From Dugong dugon (lineage: Eukaryota; Chordata; Mammalia; Sirenia; Dugongidae), in contig CM057462.1 of assembly GCA_030035585.1 (NCBI GenBank), positions 98,663,234 to 98,727,233 on the forward strand: DNA of 64,000 bases. Direction: 5' to 3'. This document shows positions 11,776 to 23,290 of this stretch, in pieces. The stretch's first letter is position 1. Every line of letters begins with the position of its first letter. The notes below the pieces were generated by a model, which did no database searches, was not told the DNA's origin, and worked only from the letters and a program-made list of their open reading frames with translations. The translations under genes and the position numbers were made by a program.

Positions 11776-11916
11776 AATTAAAAAAAAACAAAAACTAAAG
11801 CCGTTGCTGTTGAGTCAATTCTGACTCAGAGCGACCCTATAGGGCAGAGTAGAACTGCCCCATAGAGTTTCCAAGAAGTGCCTGGTGGATTTGAACTGCT
11901 GACCTTTTGGTTAAAT
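11776..11916 (-). repeat. AfroSINE, antisense, head missing
   Basis: This contains the tail complement (gttgctgttgagtcaattct) through the B-box complement (ggatttgaactgctgacc). It stops after ttggtt, so the tRNA-like 5' part is absent. Confidence 0.88.
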
Positions 11917-12656
11917 CAGTGTAGTCTGACATCAAAGACCTGTGTTTGATCATGCAACTATACAGCATCCAGCAGGAGAAAAGAAAAGAGGGAACAAAGC
12001 AATAGTGCTTTTTAATTTTCCTGTTCATTATTGACATATGACTGTTATTTAGAATGAAATCCCCATGCTAAGTGTGCAGGTGGCGGTTGTTGGCTGCCCA
12101 AGGCTGTAGTGGTGGTGGGGCTTAATTTAGAATGAGGCAACTGCTTATCAATGTAGGACAGAACTTAAACCTTCAAAAACAGAACATAATGCTCTTTTAA
12201 TTGGTTAGCCTCTAATCAATAGCCTCTAAGGTTGAGAAACAGGTAGCTACTTAAGACTGCCTGGTTTGTGGCAGAAGCATCAGGCTCTTGTAGCCAACAA
12301 GTGCATCTTCTGCATTCCTCAGCTTCCTGATTTCAGCAGAGGCACTTGGTGGACCAGTTATGTAGTGCCGGTCTGTGACTTATTCCTAGAAGTTCAGCAG
12401 CGAGTCTGCTAAGCTGAACTCCAACTCTTCTGATGATTTTGTAGGCACCAAATTCCCTCTGTTAAATCCCTTTCTGCTTAACCTAGCTGAGTGAGTTCTG
12501 TTATATGGACTCTAACCTATCTTATACAGTATGAAAACAGTAAAATCAGCAAGCATGAGACTGTTAACACTCAAGTTCCAGGAATTTCTCAAAAGTTCTC
12601 TTTAAGCTTTCTCTGCCAAAAGAAACATAAGGCAAGGGCTGGATTAAAGGCGTCTT
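11917..12656. other. Unassigned non-coding
   Basis: No repeat, RNA gene or coding exon was recognised. Confidence 0.4.
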
Positions 12657-12667
12657 TTCCTTTATTG

Positions 12668-12716
12668 CTATGAGTCGGAATCAACTCGATGGCAACGGGT
12701 TTGGTTTTTTTGGTTC
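12668..12716 (+). repeat. Ultra-short AfroSINE 3' tail insertion with TSD
   Basis: Only 49 bases are present: tatgagtcggaatcaactc, gatggcaacgggtttgg and a T-rich end. A perfect 11-base duplication ttcctttattg flanks it at 12657-12667 and 12717-12727. This shows a genuine retrotransposition event that delivered only the SINE tail. Confidence 0.88.
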
Positions 12717-12727
12717 TTCCTTTATTG

Positions 12728-13212
12728 TAGTTGTTTTTCAAATTGTCTAATGGGTAAAGAAAAAGACTAGAAGCCAATAGGTAAGATTTTTGGAGTTTAA
12801 GATCTTTCTCATTGGATATGGTTTACCTTCTCCTGGGAATTTATCAGAATCAAATAGTCCCAATACCTTCTAGAAATTTAAAGAAACTTTGTTGCTGAAG
12901 AAATCCTACTTCTGTCCAGTAGCATCCACCTAAAGCGATTCCTGGGGTCCTGAATCCACACTGAAAAGAGCAAGGTATGAATGCTGTGTATTCCCCAGAA
13001 GGATAGCCTCTTCAGAGCCCACCTCAGATAGTTGGAGATTTCTCTGGTTTCTAGTTTCGTTCTTAATTTCTACTTTGATTGCAATATCATCTGATAATGC
13101 AGTCTATACTATTTCGAATTTGGAATTAAGTAACTTTTTCTTTGCAGTTTTATATGTGGTCCATTTTATAACTGTTCATGGATGAATTCCTTTTTCACTA
13201 CATATGTCTTTT
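12728..13212. other. Unassigned non-coding
   Basis: Nothing was recognised beyond AT-rich single-copy-looking DNA. Confidence 0.4.
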
Positions 13213-13430
13213 AAAAAAACAAAAAACAAAAACATTGCCATCAAGTCGATTCTGACTTAAGATGACCCCATGTGTTACAGGGTAGAACTGCTCCATAGGG
13301 TTTTCCTGGCTATAGTTTTTATGGAAGCAGATTACCAGGCCTTTCTTTTGCAGCACCACTACGTGGGTTCAAACTGCTAACCTTTCGGTTAGTAGCTGAG
13401 ACCAAACCACCTGTGCAACCTAAGGACCTT
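13213..13430 (-). repeat. AfroSINE, antisense, long form
   Basis: An A-rich stretch on the plus strand leads into attgccatcaagtcgattct. The long-form body (gaagcagattaccaggcctt) and the head complement follow. The end is diverged. Confidence 0.88.
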
Positions 13431-14829
13431 ATGTCTGTTTATAAACCTGTATTTATTCAAATTTATTAATAATTTTATTAAAAGCCCCTCTGTTATTATA
13501 TTTTTTGTCTATGCAATCTAACACGTAGTGAGAGAGATACATTCCTGTATTTATTATTATGTATGTCTCCATGTCCTTCTTGAAGATTTTGCCTTCAGTA
13601 TTTTGATGCTATGATATTTAAATATTCATGACAGCTATGTTCTCATTGTGGATTTGCCCAATGCAATCATAAAGTGGTACTCTTATCTCATTTAATTGGC
13701 CTTGAACTTAATTTTGTCTCATACAGATTTTCTAAAGCTTTAAAGAGACACTCAGTTGGTCCAACTGAACAACCATAAAATTTAAAAGACAGTTAATGGG
13801 CAAAAAGACTTCACCCCCCTCCAAAATAGTGTCAGGTTTTCTTATCTTTCCAGGTAAGCTTGCTTATTGTGAAGTTCTCAGGTCAGAAAATGACCATAAC
13901 ATGCAGGGGTCATAATTATTTGTATTTATTTACATATTTTAGTCATTTATATGTGTGCAATTTAGGGGATTAGAATTCCCTAAATGTACTATAATTCTCA
14001 ACATTTAATCCTCTCCTAACTGTAGCTGAAATTACATTAAATAATTCTCCTTCCGTTTATTCAACATAATAGATTTAGACATCTTATTCCGGCTTTTATT
14101 GAAGAAAAAGTCTGTTGCTTTTCACCACACTTAAGTTAAAATAGCAGACTTGTCATAGATTTGCTGAATGTTTTCCTCAATCTCATCGGCAATTTAAACA
14201 ATTTAATCCCATTCACCATCAATGTTTGCATAACAGTTCTTACAGGTTTTAAATAACCTCTGTGAAGTGAAAATCCCTTGAAGGGCAACCATTTCACAAT
14301 CTAGTCTGACGGGAATGATTGGGCTTATTTGGCTATTCAACGCTTATGGCCACCATTTAGATCAAATCTCAGAAACCCCTTCACTTTTTTTTTCTAGATT
14401 TTATTTGACTCGACCTTCCTTTACATTAATCATGGAGCACTTAGCAGCCAGATAATATTTCTTTGGAATTAGAATAAAAGAAAAAAAAAAAAAAGTCCTC
14501 GTCTCTGAAGGGCACCCAACTGCAAGTACAACAGACATAACTTCGGATTGGTACTTAACAAGGGCAAAGAGATACGCAAGAGAACTGAGAAGTAAGTTCT
14601 TATTTTATACTTTGCTATTTTCGTTCTGGCTTTGTTTCTTTCTTTCTTTTTTAATTTAGCAAGTTGGTTGCTTTTCATAGCCATAAATGTTTTTAGTAAG
14701 ATTTTAATTTTAGTTGTTTTGTGGCTATTCCCCTACTCAACTTTGTAAAAGCCCTAACACTTTTCAGAATTCAGCGATGCACCTTCACCATGATGAGCCC
14801 TATTTCAGCTCAGCTAATGTCTCCTCCCC
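13431..14829. other. Unassigned AT-rich DNA
   Basis: This is about 1.4 kb of AT-rich sequence with an A-run at 14479-14494. I recognise no element or exon with confidence. Anciently conserved non-coding sequence cannot be excluded without alignment. Confidence 0.4.
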
Positions 14830-15440
14830 CTGAAATCCTCTAGTGTCTGAGTTGATGTTCAACCTCACATTCATGACCTAGTAGTTTGGTCTTGTCTTCT
14901 GCACGTCTATTTGCAAGTCTGTCCAGATCCTGTCCATTGATTTCACCTCCTGTTTTAATTCTCTCTCCTGCTTTTCCAACACCACGTTACCTCACCTGTC
15001 TTAGATTTCTACTGACCTACCCGTCACTTACTTGGCTTGTTCTCTTTCTAGACCCATGCAAGTTTCTATGAACAGCTTTTAGAATCCCTTTTTCTGCTTG
15101 CATCCTGACTGCCATCACAGGTTTGGCTGTAAGACTTTAGAATGATTATTGCTATAGCAGTTACTTAGACTCCCTCAGCAGTTTTAAAATCCCAATGTCT
15201 AACATGCAAAAATACTGGTTTCACCAAAACTGTTCCACTTGGTTGCTTTTTAAAGTCTTCTGTTTCTGAACATCAACACTGTCCACTTGTTGCCCTGCAT
15301 ACCCTGCTGGACTCAGCTTCCCTGCACAGAATCCGTCCAGCTACACTAAACCATGCTTCTTTCTTTACAATTTTTGTATGTGCTTCTCAATACTATACGT
15401 TCGCATTGGAGAATTCTTGAGTTACACAGTCCTTTGAGGG
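14830..15440 (+). repeat. L2 LINE, 3' coding/UTR portion
   Basis: The C/T-rich text, including tctgtccagatcctgtccat, ttctctctcctgcttttcc and tacccgtcacttacttggc, follows the order of the L2 3' ORF end. It is degraded and has no intact frame. Confidence 0.55.
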
Positions 15441-15459
15441 ACCATCTCTAAAGCATAGG

Positions 15460-15966
15460 TGTCATGGATTGAATTTTGTCCCCCAAAAATATGTGTATCA
15501 ACTTGGCTAGGCCATGGTTCCCAGTATTGTGTGATTATCCACCATTTTGTCATAGGACGTGATTTTCCTATGTGTTGTAAATCCTGTCATTATGCTGTTA
15601 ATGAGATGGATTAGCAGCAGTGATACTGATGAGATCTACAAGACTGGATTGCATCTTAAGCCAATCTCTTTTGAGATATAAAAGAGAGAAGTGAGCAGAG
15701 AGACACACGGGACCTTGCACCTCCAAGAAAGCAACACCAGAAGCAAAGCGCATCCTTTGGACCCGAGGTTCCTGCCCAGAGAAGCTACTAGACCACGGGA
15801 AGATTGATGACAAGGACCTTCCTCCAGAGCTGACAGAGAGAGCCTCCCCCTGGAGCCCTGAATTTGGACTTATAGCCTACTAGACTGTGAGAGAATAAAT
15901 TTCTCTTTGTTAAAGCCATCTACTTGTGTGGTATTTCTGTTATAGCAGCACTAGAAGACTAAGACA
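15460..15966 (+). repeat. Solo LTR, MaLR/ERVL-like, 5-bp TSD
   Basis: The LTR begins tgtcatggattgaattttgt and ends agcactagaagactaagaca, the MaLR-type TG...CA layout. It contains gagatataaaagagagaa as a likely TATA-like stretch and agagaataaatttctctttg as a poly(A) signal region. A perfect 5-base duplication atagg flanks it (15455-15459 and 15967-15971). No internal retroviral region remains, so it arose by LTR-LTR recombination. Confidence 0.9.
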
Positions 15967-15971
15967 ATAGG

Positions 15972-16867
15972 TCACAGGTTAAGGACCTTGGTGCTCGCAT
16001 ATTCTTTCAAATCATACTGATTTTCCTGAAGGTATTATCTAGTCTGGATAATATTTATCCAGAAAGTAACACTTTTACTTTCCAAGGAAAAAAAAATAGT
16101 GTTTTTGTCAATCTCACACATACACTTAACACACATAATCACATACAGAAACTAATTAATTCTTGGAAGAAACTAGGGATGAACGAACTCCTTCTAGGAC
16201 ATTAAATATGGCTTCGTGTAGGCAAATGACTAATCAATTTTTAAAAATAATTTTAAAAAGTTTCTTTTACACAACAATATGTAAAATCCTAATTCATTAA
16301 TTATTTATACAGACATCACAAAGTATTATCTAAATTTACATAGTTGTTAAATGCAGGTCCTGAAATTTCCTGCTTTTGCCATTGGCTGCCAAAGATGAAC
16401 TTTAGAAAGGAAGAAATCATGTCTATTTATTCTGGTTTCAACAGCATGAGAACAAGGTTTTTGTAAAGAAGGAAGAAATTAAGTCAGGTCTACTGCCATA
16501 TTTACTCCCTGTGAGATTCGAAGGTGAGACTGATAATTTCTTGAGACGAATCTGTGAGTAAATCAGCTACACAAGACATTATTGTCAATCCGTATCTGGA
16601 GATAATTGATTCCCAGATTTCTCTTTGTACTAGCCATGGCACCTTTGACCATGAAGAATAATTTGAGAAAGCAGAGCCTGGTTGGCTCACAGGCACTTGG
16701 AAATTTTACTAGCTTTTAGAACTCACAATATCCCAATCTAAATTTAAATCAGAGAAAGAGACTTCACAAAATTCTCCGAGTTTCAATATTACAGATTTTC
16801 TCCAATGTCTCTCCGATTCTTGCCCCTTGTGAAAATTCCAGTGTTTGTGTAGTCTTTGTATTTTGTC
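15972..16867. other. Unassigned non-coding
   Basis: AT-rich DNA with an A9 run near 16089. No element or exon was recognised. Confidence 0.4.
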
Positions 16868-17026
16868 AGGATCCCTGGTGGTACAGTGGTTAAGAACTCA
16901 GCTGCTAACCAAAAGGGTGGCAGTTTTAATCCACCAGCCACACCTTGGAAACCCTTTGGGCAGTTCTACTCTGTCCTATAGGGTCGCTATGAGTCAGAAT
17001 TGACTCCACGGCAACTTTTTTTTTTT
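16868..17026 (+). repeat. AfroSINE, short form, sense
   Basis: This starts aggatccctggtggtacagt, contains aagaactcagctgctaacc and ends tgactccacggcaac followed by a T-run. It carries ctgtcctatagggtcgctat, the short-form signature. Confidence 0.93.
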
Positions 17027-17191
17027 GTCTTTTGTCTGAGATTACATGGTCCATTTCAGGTATTACAGCACCAAGTTCAGCCATGTTGTTGAAACTGAAA
17101 TAAATAGACATGATTTTTTCCTTTTTAAAGTTCACCTTTGGCCATATTACAACTCAAGATATCCGAGTTCCTCTCAAACCCGTTAAAGTAA

Positions 17192-17347
17192 ACCAAGTCG
17201 TTGCCGTTGAGTCAATTGCGACTCATAGCGACCCTATAGGACAGAGGAGAACTGTTCCATAGGGTTTTCAAGGAGCAGCTGGTGGATTCGAACTGCCAAC
17301 CTTTTGGTTAGCAGCTGAGCTCTTAACTGCTGTGCCACCAGTGCTCC
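17192..17347 (-). repeat. AfroSINE, short form, antisense
   Basis: This is one of the best-preserved copies: cgactcatagcgaccctata, ggattcgaactgccaacc and ctgtgccaccagtgctcc. It lies 165 bases from an oppositely oriented copy, so the pair could form an inverted-repeat transcript. Confidence 0.93.
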
Positions 17348-17713
17348 TAAAAAATATAAATATTACCATAAAATATTATACTATAAAATACTACAGGAAA
17401 GAAATATGTGATAAATAGGAGTAGTATTCTAAAACAATTAGTTGGCACAAGAGGAAAAATGAGAGGACTGATCATTTAAGGCCATTCCACATTGAGGAGA
17501 TAATGACACATCTCAGACACAAACTCACACAAAAAAAAATAATTCCTGCTTATCTACTTAGTACTGTTTATTAGGAAAAAAAAATCCCAAAGCTGTATAT
17601 AAAGCAAAAATGATGCTTGCATATCCTTTCAGTGTCTTACAGAAGCATTGTTTAGCAGAATCACACAAAGGTTAATTTGTTAGAAGAATATACCATTGTT
17701 TGACTTTGCTGCC

Positions 17714-17918
17714 AAACCAAACCAGTTGCCATTGATTCTGACTCATGGCAACCCTATGCTTTGCAGAGTAGAGCTGTGCTCTATCAGGTTTTAAATGGCT
17801 GTGACCTTTCGGAAGTTGATCACCAGGCTTTCTTCCAAGGTGTCTCTGAGTGGATTTGAACCACAAACCTTTTAGTTAGTAGTGAAATGCTTAACCATTT
17901 ATACCACCCAGGAACTCT
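17714..17918 (-). repeat. AfroSINE, long form, antisense
   Basis: This runs from ccagttgccattgattctga to the head complement ccacccaggaactct. The body includes tcggaagttgatcaccaggc. Confidence 0.9.
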
Positions 17919-19020
17919 GCTATTTACAAAGAGTTAAAACTGTGACACTACATTGAATTTGTAGATTTTTGTTTGGTAGAGATGTAAATAATTTCGTTAA
18001 AGTTAACTTTAAAGGTTAACTGTAGGACATTTACCAGTTTTTTCTCTAACCTAGTGATCTTTTTCTAATATTTCTTTATCCAATGTCCTATAAATATCCA
18101 GTTCCCGAAATGCCCTTTGAACCACGCTTAGCATCGTACTCACTAATTAGTGAGCTGAATAAATTTTGAGACATGTTCATTCTACATTTGTAGGAGGGTC
18201 ATGAGGGTCATGATTTTACCTTTTGGAAATTATTCTTTGTTAGTGCATTCCAATTCTGCTTGAATTCTAGGCCTCTTTTGCAATTACTCTTAAGCATCTA
18301 CAGGCAAGCGCCTTAGCAAACTTAACTCATTAATTCTCTGCAACTGGTGAAATTGAAAGTGTTCTCTGATAATAGAGAGAAGGCCCTTTCTGTGGATATA
18401 CTTTGGGTTAGTTTAAGCACTAATCTGACCTGATTTCCTCTGCTTCCTGGCAGAGGAGCCATCTATTCAGAGCAGGAAGGGGGTTAGTAGGTGGCACAGC
18501 CCTTGCAGGTTCAAATTAGGTGATCATTAATGTGGTCTCCAGGCTGCCTCTAACCAGCAGCTTCCTGCTGGGTTTCCATGTAGACGCTGTTTTGAATACT
18601 GTTTTGTTAACTTTTCTTGCCTAAGCAGACCCTTTTGATTTAAATTTCCTGACCCTTAGCTCTCTCAGCATAAACATCTCGCTATTGCTGCTGGCCAGTT
18701 AACTGGGATGCTAAAGGAAACTCAAAGACTCATAACACAGTTGTGCTGTTGTATTTTGTAAATAGAAAGGAGTCAATCGAAAAAAAAAATCAAAGAAATA
18801 AGCAGCAGGTGAATACAGACTTTTTCTGTGAAAATGGTTTTACAACTAAGCAAATATATTTATTTTCTACCTTCAAGACCCCCCAAAACTGAGAGTAGAC
18901 ATGAAAGAGCCAACATCATTATTGCAAAGTTCCCAGGGGTCAGAGAAAATAGACTGCAGAAGTAATGCTGTGAGCAATTGATACGGCCACTGTGTAGACT
19001 TCAAAGAAGTAAAGAGGGTC
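17919..19020. other. Unassigned non-coding
   Basis: No repeat or exon was recognised with confidence. An A10 run lies near 18780. Confidence 0.4.
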
Positions 19021-19205
19021 TGAAACAGAGGCACAGCTAAGGTATGGCAGGCAGGCGTGTGCCCTGGGCGCCCCTTGATGAGGGACGCTAATGAGCAGTT
19101 TCTATTGACCATCGCAGTTTCCATTGCCGGGTGTGACAGATCATTCAGCAATTTAAAACTAATTGCCATAGGTGCTATTTTCAGTAGGTGGACCCTGGTC
19201 TGAAG
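19021..19205. repeat. Possible ancient DNA-transposon remnant
   Basis: The stretch aggcacagctaaggtatggc, gtgtgccctgggcgcccctt and ctatttt-rich end resembles a common old mammalian element. A similar theme appears near 44.85 kb. The family was not identified. Confidence 0.3.
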
Positions 19206-19667
19206 GATGCTAAAGTGGTTCTCTGTGCAAGTTCTAAAAATGTTTTCTCAATCAGCATATTAAAACTATGATAAATTTTGCAAAATCCCGGCGTAGTAAT
19301 TTGCATGGAATGGAAACAAATTATTTTCAGATGTGTTACCTAAGTGATGCAGTTTGTTTTTGTTTTTGCATTATGAAATACAGGCAGTCGATAGTTTGGT
19401 ATGTTTCTTTTCCCGGAAAAATTCCTGTTGCTGTTATTTTAATTTCCAAGCTGTGCTACAGCCATTTATGTTAATAGTTAGCTGTCTCAGCACAAAGTGA
19501 CTGAATAAAACATTGTGACTTACTGAACTAGTTAATTCTGTAAAACCAATCACAAATTTGGTGAAGCAAGCAGGCTGGTAGAGAGAGTAAGAACTGGTTT
19601 TACTTTTTGTTTGTTTACTGAATTTATTCAATCGCTTTGATTCAAGGAACATGTATATGTGAGCTGT

Positions 19668-19828
19668 ACCAAAAAAACCAAACCCATTGGCATTGGGTCG
19701 ATTCTGACTCATAGCGACCCTATAGGACAGAACAGAACCGTCCCATAGGGTTTCCAAGGAGCCCCTTGTGGATCTGAATTGCTGACTTTTTGGTTAGCAG
19801 CTGAGATGTTAACCACTGTGCCACCACA
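19668..19828 (-). repeat. AfroSINE, short form, antisense
   Basis: The tail complement is aaaccaaacccattggcatt. The body has cgaccctataggacagaaca and the head complement is gtgccaccac. The sense tail ends with the TTTGG-type rather than the CAA-type tail. Confidence 0.92.
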
Positions 19829-20442
19829 AATAGAAATAGTTATATTTCATTTTTATCAATCAAATCAATTATCCAATATTTTACACACCGAAGTCTTTAT
19901 TGCCCAAGATTAAGGTTGTTTTGCCAGAACGTGATCATACTGCTTTATATGTTAGTGCGCAAAAAATGAAATTCCTGAGTTTATTCAAGAAAGCTGACTT
20001 TAAAAAATGCAGACTTCTCTCTGAGGGAACTTTGCCGGAAACCCAGCATCTGCCACAGCGACAGGAGAAATCCCTTGATTCTAAAACTGCCTCTGTCTTA
20101 ATTTCCTGTCCTCCTTTTTGTTAGCTTATTTAACCTGCAATTTTATAATTAAAGTACAATGTTTTAAATTCACTGAAAATAACTTCATTCAACCTCTCTC
20201 CCCTCACATGGGTCTTGGAGCCTTGGCGGATTTGCAACATGTTAGAAGAATGACTCTTTATTTCTGAGCTTCTGCATTGTACACAGAGTTTTATAAATTG
20301 AGTGCTTCACCTTACAACACGAAAGGGAATGGGGTGCAACTCCTGGTGTGGCATTTGGGTCAAGTGGCTTGGATTTGATTCGTTGGATTAATAAAAAGAA
20401 AATAACACCCTTGAAGAAGCTTTGTGTGGCATTCCAAATACC
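19829..20442. other. Unassigned non-coding
   Basis: A 74-codon frame at 19900-20124 has no recognisable domain. Nothing else was seen. Confidence 0.4.
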
Positions 20443-20648
20443 ACTTTCTGGTTGCTACAGAGTAAATTCCAACTCATAGTGACCCCATGTGTCGAAGAGC
20501 AGAACTGCACTCCATAGGATTTTCAGTGGCTGATTATTTGAAGTAGATGGCCAGGCCTTTCTTCCGAGGTACCTCGGAGTGGGTTCGAAATGCCAACTTT
20601 TAGGTTAGTAGTTGAGTGCTTAACCATTTGCAACATCCAGGGGCTCCA
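20443..20648 (-). repeat. AfroSINE, long form, antisense
   Basis: The body is readable from ccaactcatagtgaccccat to the head complement ccaggggctcca, including gccaggcctttcttccgagg. Confidence 0.9.
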
Positions 20649-22150
20649 CAGAAAAGGAACCTTCATTTTGTCTTCACACAAGCCAAGCTCATTGCCTTTA
20701 CTATCCCTTTAAATTGCCAGGTCTGACAAAAAGGAAGCCATATACTTCCTTTTTAAACAAGAATATTATACACCAAAATAAAATCCACTTTCCAGCTTTA
20801 ATGTGACTTTGCATATCTTAATTCTTATACATTAGGTGTTGATCTCTTGGTTTAACTCACACAGAGCGATCGTATTTACCTAGCTTCAAGGGTCTGAGGG
20901 GAAGCATCACAATGGATTTAATCTACTGGTATCAGTGGAATCTTTATATCTGTTCCTTTGAGATTTCTTCCATTTCTTTTCAGCTTTAGTAAGTCTTTTT
21001 CTACCCAGTTATCAGAAAGTATCTCCCTACTTAGAGTATGTGTTAGTCAATATTCCAATTCAACCCAATTCCAGCTAGCTTGAGGAAAAAAAAAAATAAA
21101 GAAAATGTTTAAAATCTGATGCTATGCAGTCTGCTTTCTTTGACTCCTGGGATTCTTATGTAATAACGTTACACTTCTCCTTTCCTTTCTTCTCCTAATG
21201 TAATTGGGAGAACAAAGTCATCAGGAATGTCTCCCTCTCAGTTCCTCAGTTCTACTTCACTCTGTGATGCCTTGACTCACAGGCAGTGTCTATTCATGTG
21301 GTGGCCCGTGGTAGGTTGACACTTAGGCTCATCTCAGTTTTAGTAAGCACAATGGCAGAGAGTATTTCTTTCCCGATTATTCTAATAATCATCCTGGGCC
21401 TGACTACTCTGGGGTAGTGTGGGCTCTATGTCTGACTGTTGCACCAATCATTATGTTTAGAAGGTTTTTTGCCTTGGTCATGGGTCTAACCTTAGATCTG
21501 GTAGAAAGGATTAGAACTAGCTATACCAGTATCACTAGAACTGAGAGATTAGGGGAAAGGTGTATTCATAATAAAATTTAGTATTTGGTTAATAGAAGAT
21601 TGGCACAGAAGATTGCCTGTAAAAGCAACAAATATAAAACACGTTCAACTTCTTGGCTGCCAAACACACACATATACATGCATCTTGTCTCATACTTACA
21701 ATTTAATAATGCTCATAAATACTATAATGCAACTTTCTCCTATAACTAAAAATGCATTCTCTTCTCCATAAGGAGGTAAACGAAGACCTATCCAACCAAA
21801 TACTGCGTTGAATTCCAAATCAATGATCATTGGATGATGTGCATCAATTACCCTTTTGGTCCTGATGTAGGACCTCATGCTCTGGAAACCCATGATTAAA
21901 AGATAAATAAATTTAAGCAACACTTAATATACTCCATAAATACTAAAGGGTGCTAAAAATTGAAGAATATATGTATACATATATATTTGAAAAGAGATAA
22001 AAGGAAATAATACACAAGGTGGTACCAAAAGTACATCCCTTTAGCCACGCCAAGACCTGAGTAACAGGAAATGCCCTAATGGTCAGATGATCAAAGGTCT
22101 CTGTTTTCTGTCCTGGAAAAAACATTTGCCTTAATTATTAGGGAAAGGAG
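20649..22150. other. Unassigned non-coding
   Basis: About 1.5 kb contains no recognised repeat or exon. A minus-strand frame at 21696-21923 (75 codons) is free of repeat signals but has no domain that I recognise. Confidence 0.4.
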
Positions 22151-22362
22151 CTGTTGTTAGTGTCTGTCCAGTGGACTCTAACTCACCATGGCAACCCTAT
22201 GTGTGCAGAGTGGAACTGCTCCATAGCGTTTTCAAGGGTGTGACCTTTCAGAAGCAGATCTCCAGGCCTGTCTTCTGAGGCGTCACTGAGTGAGTTCTAA
22301 CTGCCAACCTTTCGGTTAGTAGTCAGTGCTTAACCATTTGTGCCACACAGGGACTCCTAGGG
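22151..22362 (-). repeat. AfroSINE, long form, antisense
   Basis: This begins agctgttgttagtgtctgtc and ends gccacacagggactccta. It has the RTE-like (GTT) tail complement and the long-form body. Confidence 0.9.
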
Positions 22363-22577
22363 AAGGAAGAGAGTCTGCAAATCATAATGTTCGACTAACT
22401 TTCCTTCTTTCGATCAACTTACTGTTTGAGAAAAGGTAGAAAAAGTTGGAAAAAACAATTTAAAAGAAAATCTATTTTCAGGTATCATAGGGCTGGCAAG
22501 ACACATGGTCTTGTGAGACTGATTTCTTGGAGAATAAATAAATGCAGAGACGTGACCTCAACAGTCCAGACTGCCAG

Positions 22578-22632
22578 GCATCGGCTGGTACATAGGCAGC
22601 TGCTGAGTACATAGGCATTGGCTGATACATAG
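22578..22632. repeat. Minisatellite, three 18-19 bp units
   Basis: The units are gcatcggctggtacatag, gcagctgctgagtacatag and gcattggctgatacatag. The constant 3' part is tacatag. They are imperfect, so the array is not very young. Confidence 0.85.
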
Positions 22633-23035
22633 GTTGAGGAGGCATGAAAAGGCTGTGAAGATGAGAAGTCAAGCAGAGCTTTCAAAAGTTGCAGATGCTG
22701 AGGGAACAGACGTTGATGAGGGTTTCGTTTCCTGGGGAATGAAGACATATGAGGTGTGGATAATTAAAATTGTCTTCAGTATTTTACAGGTGACACATAT
22801 CCATTGGTATCACGTTGCAATGTTCGAATTGCGTTAGTTTTTTTTTTTTCATTTGTTTTGTTTTCTTAACTTTGAAAATATATTTTTTGTGGGATCTGTG
22901 GGTTGTAGGTTGCTTGTCACAGTTCTGGTCTCTGTAAGCAAGAGCCAAGCACTGTGGAGTTTTCAGTGAGAATATGAATCTGTTTTTCTTCTGGCATCCA
23001 TTCACTCCATCAATATTTACCGGTAGTAAAACAGA
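22633..23035. other. Unassigned non-coding
   Basis: Nothing was recognised beyond a T-rich run near 22838-22860. Confidence 0.4.
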
Positions 23036-23290
23036 GGAGTTAAGAGCACAGATACAAAGCAGACTGCCCAGGTAGGATCCCTGCTCTTTTACTTACTAGT
23101 TCTATAAGCTTGAGCAAGTTTATTTGCCTGTCCAAGTTTCAGTTTTCATATCTGTACGAGGGGATAAAAATAGTAATCTTACAGAGATTTTTTTTTTTTG
23201 AGGATTAAATGAATTAAATATATAAATAATTAAGAATAGTACCGATCAGCTAGTGCAACCTGTATGAGTGCTTGTGATCATCATCATCAT
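23036..23290 (+). repeat. MIR SINE
   Basis: This has the MIR order: gagttaagagcacag, a core tataagcttgagcaagttta, then ttcagttttcatatctgtac and aggattaaatgaattaaat. It ends in a short (ATC)n run, catcatcatcatcat. Confidence 0.75.

Noticed and set aside
21696-21923. 75-codon minus frame as a membrane-protein exon
   Set aside because: It has some hydrophobic stretches but no recognised family and no splice-site support. AT-rich chance frames of this length are expected.
22578-22632. CRISPR-like repeat array
   Set aside because: Three adjacent units without spacers in mammalian DNA make this a minisatellite.
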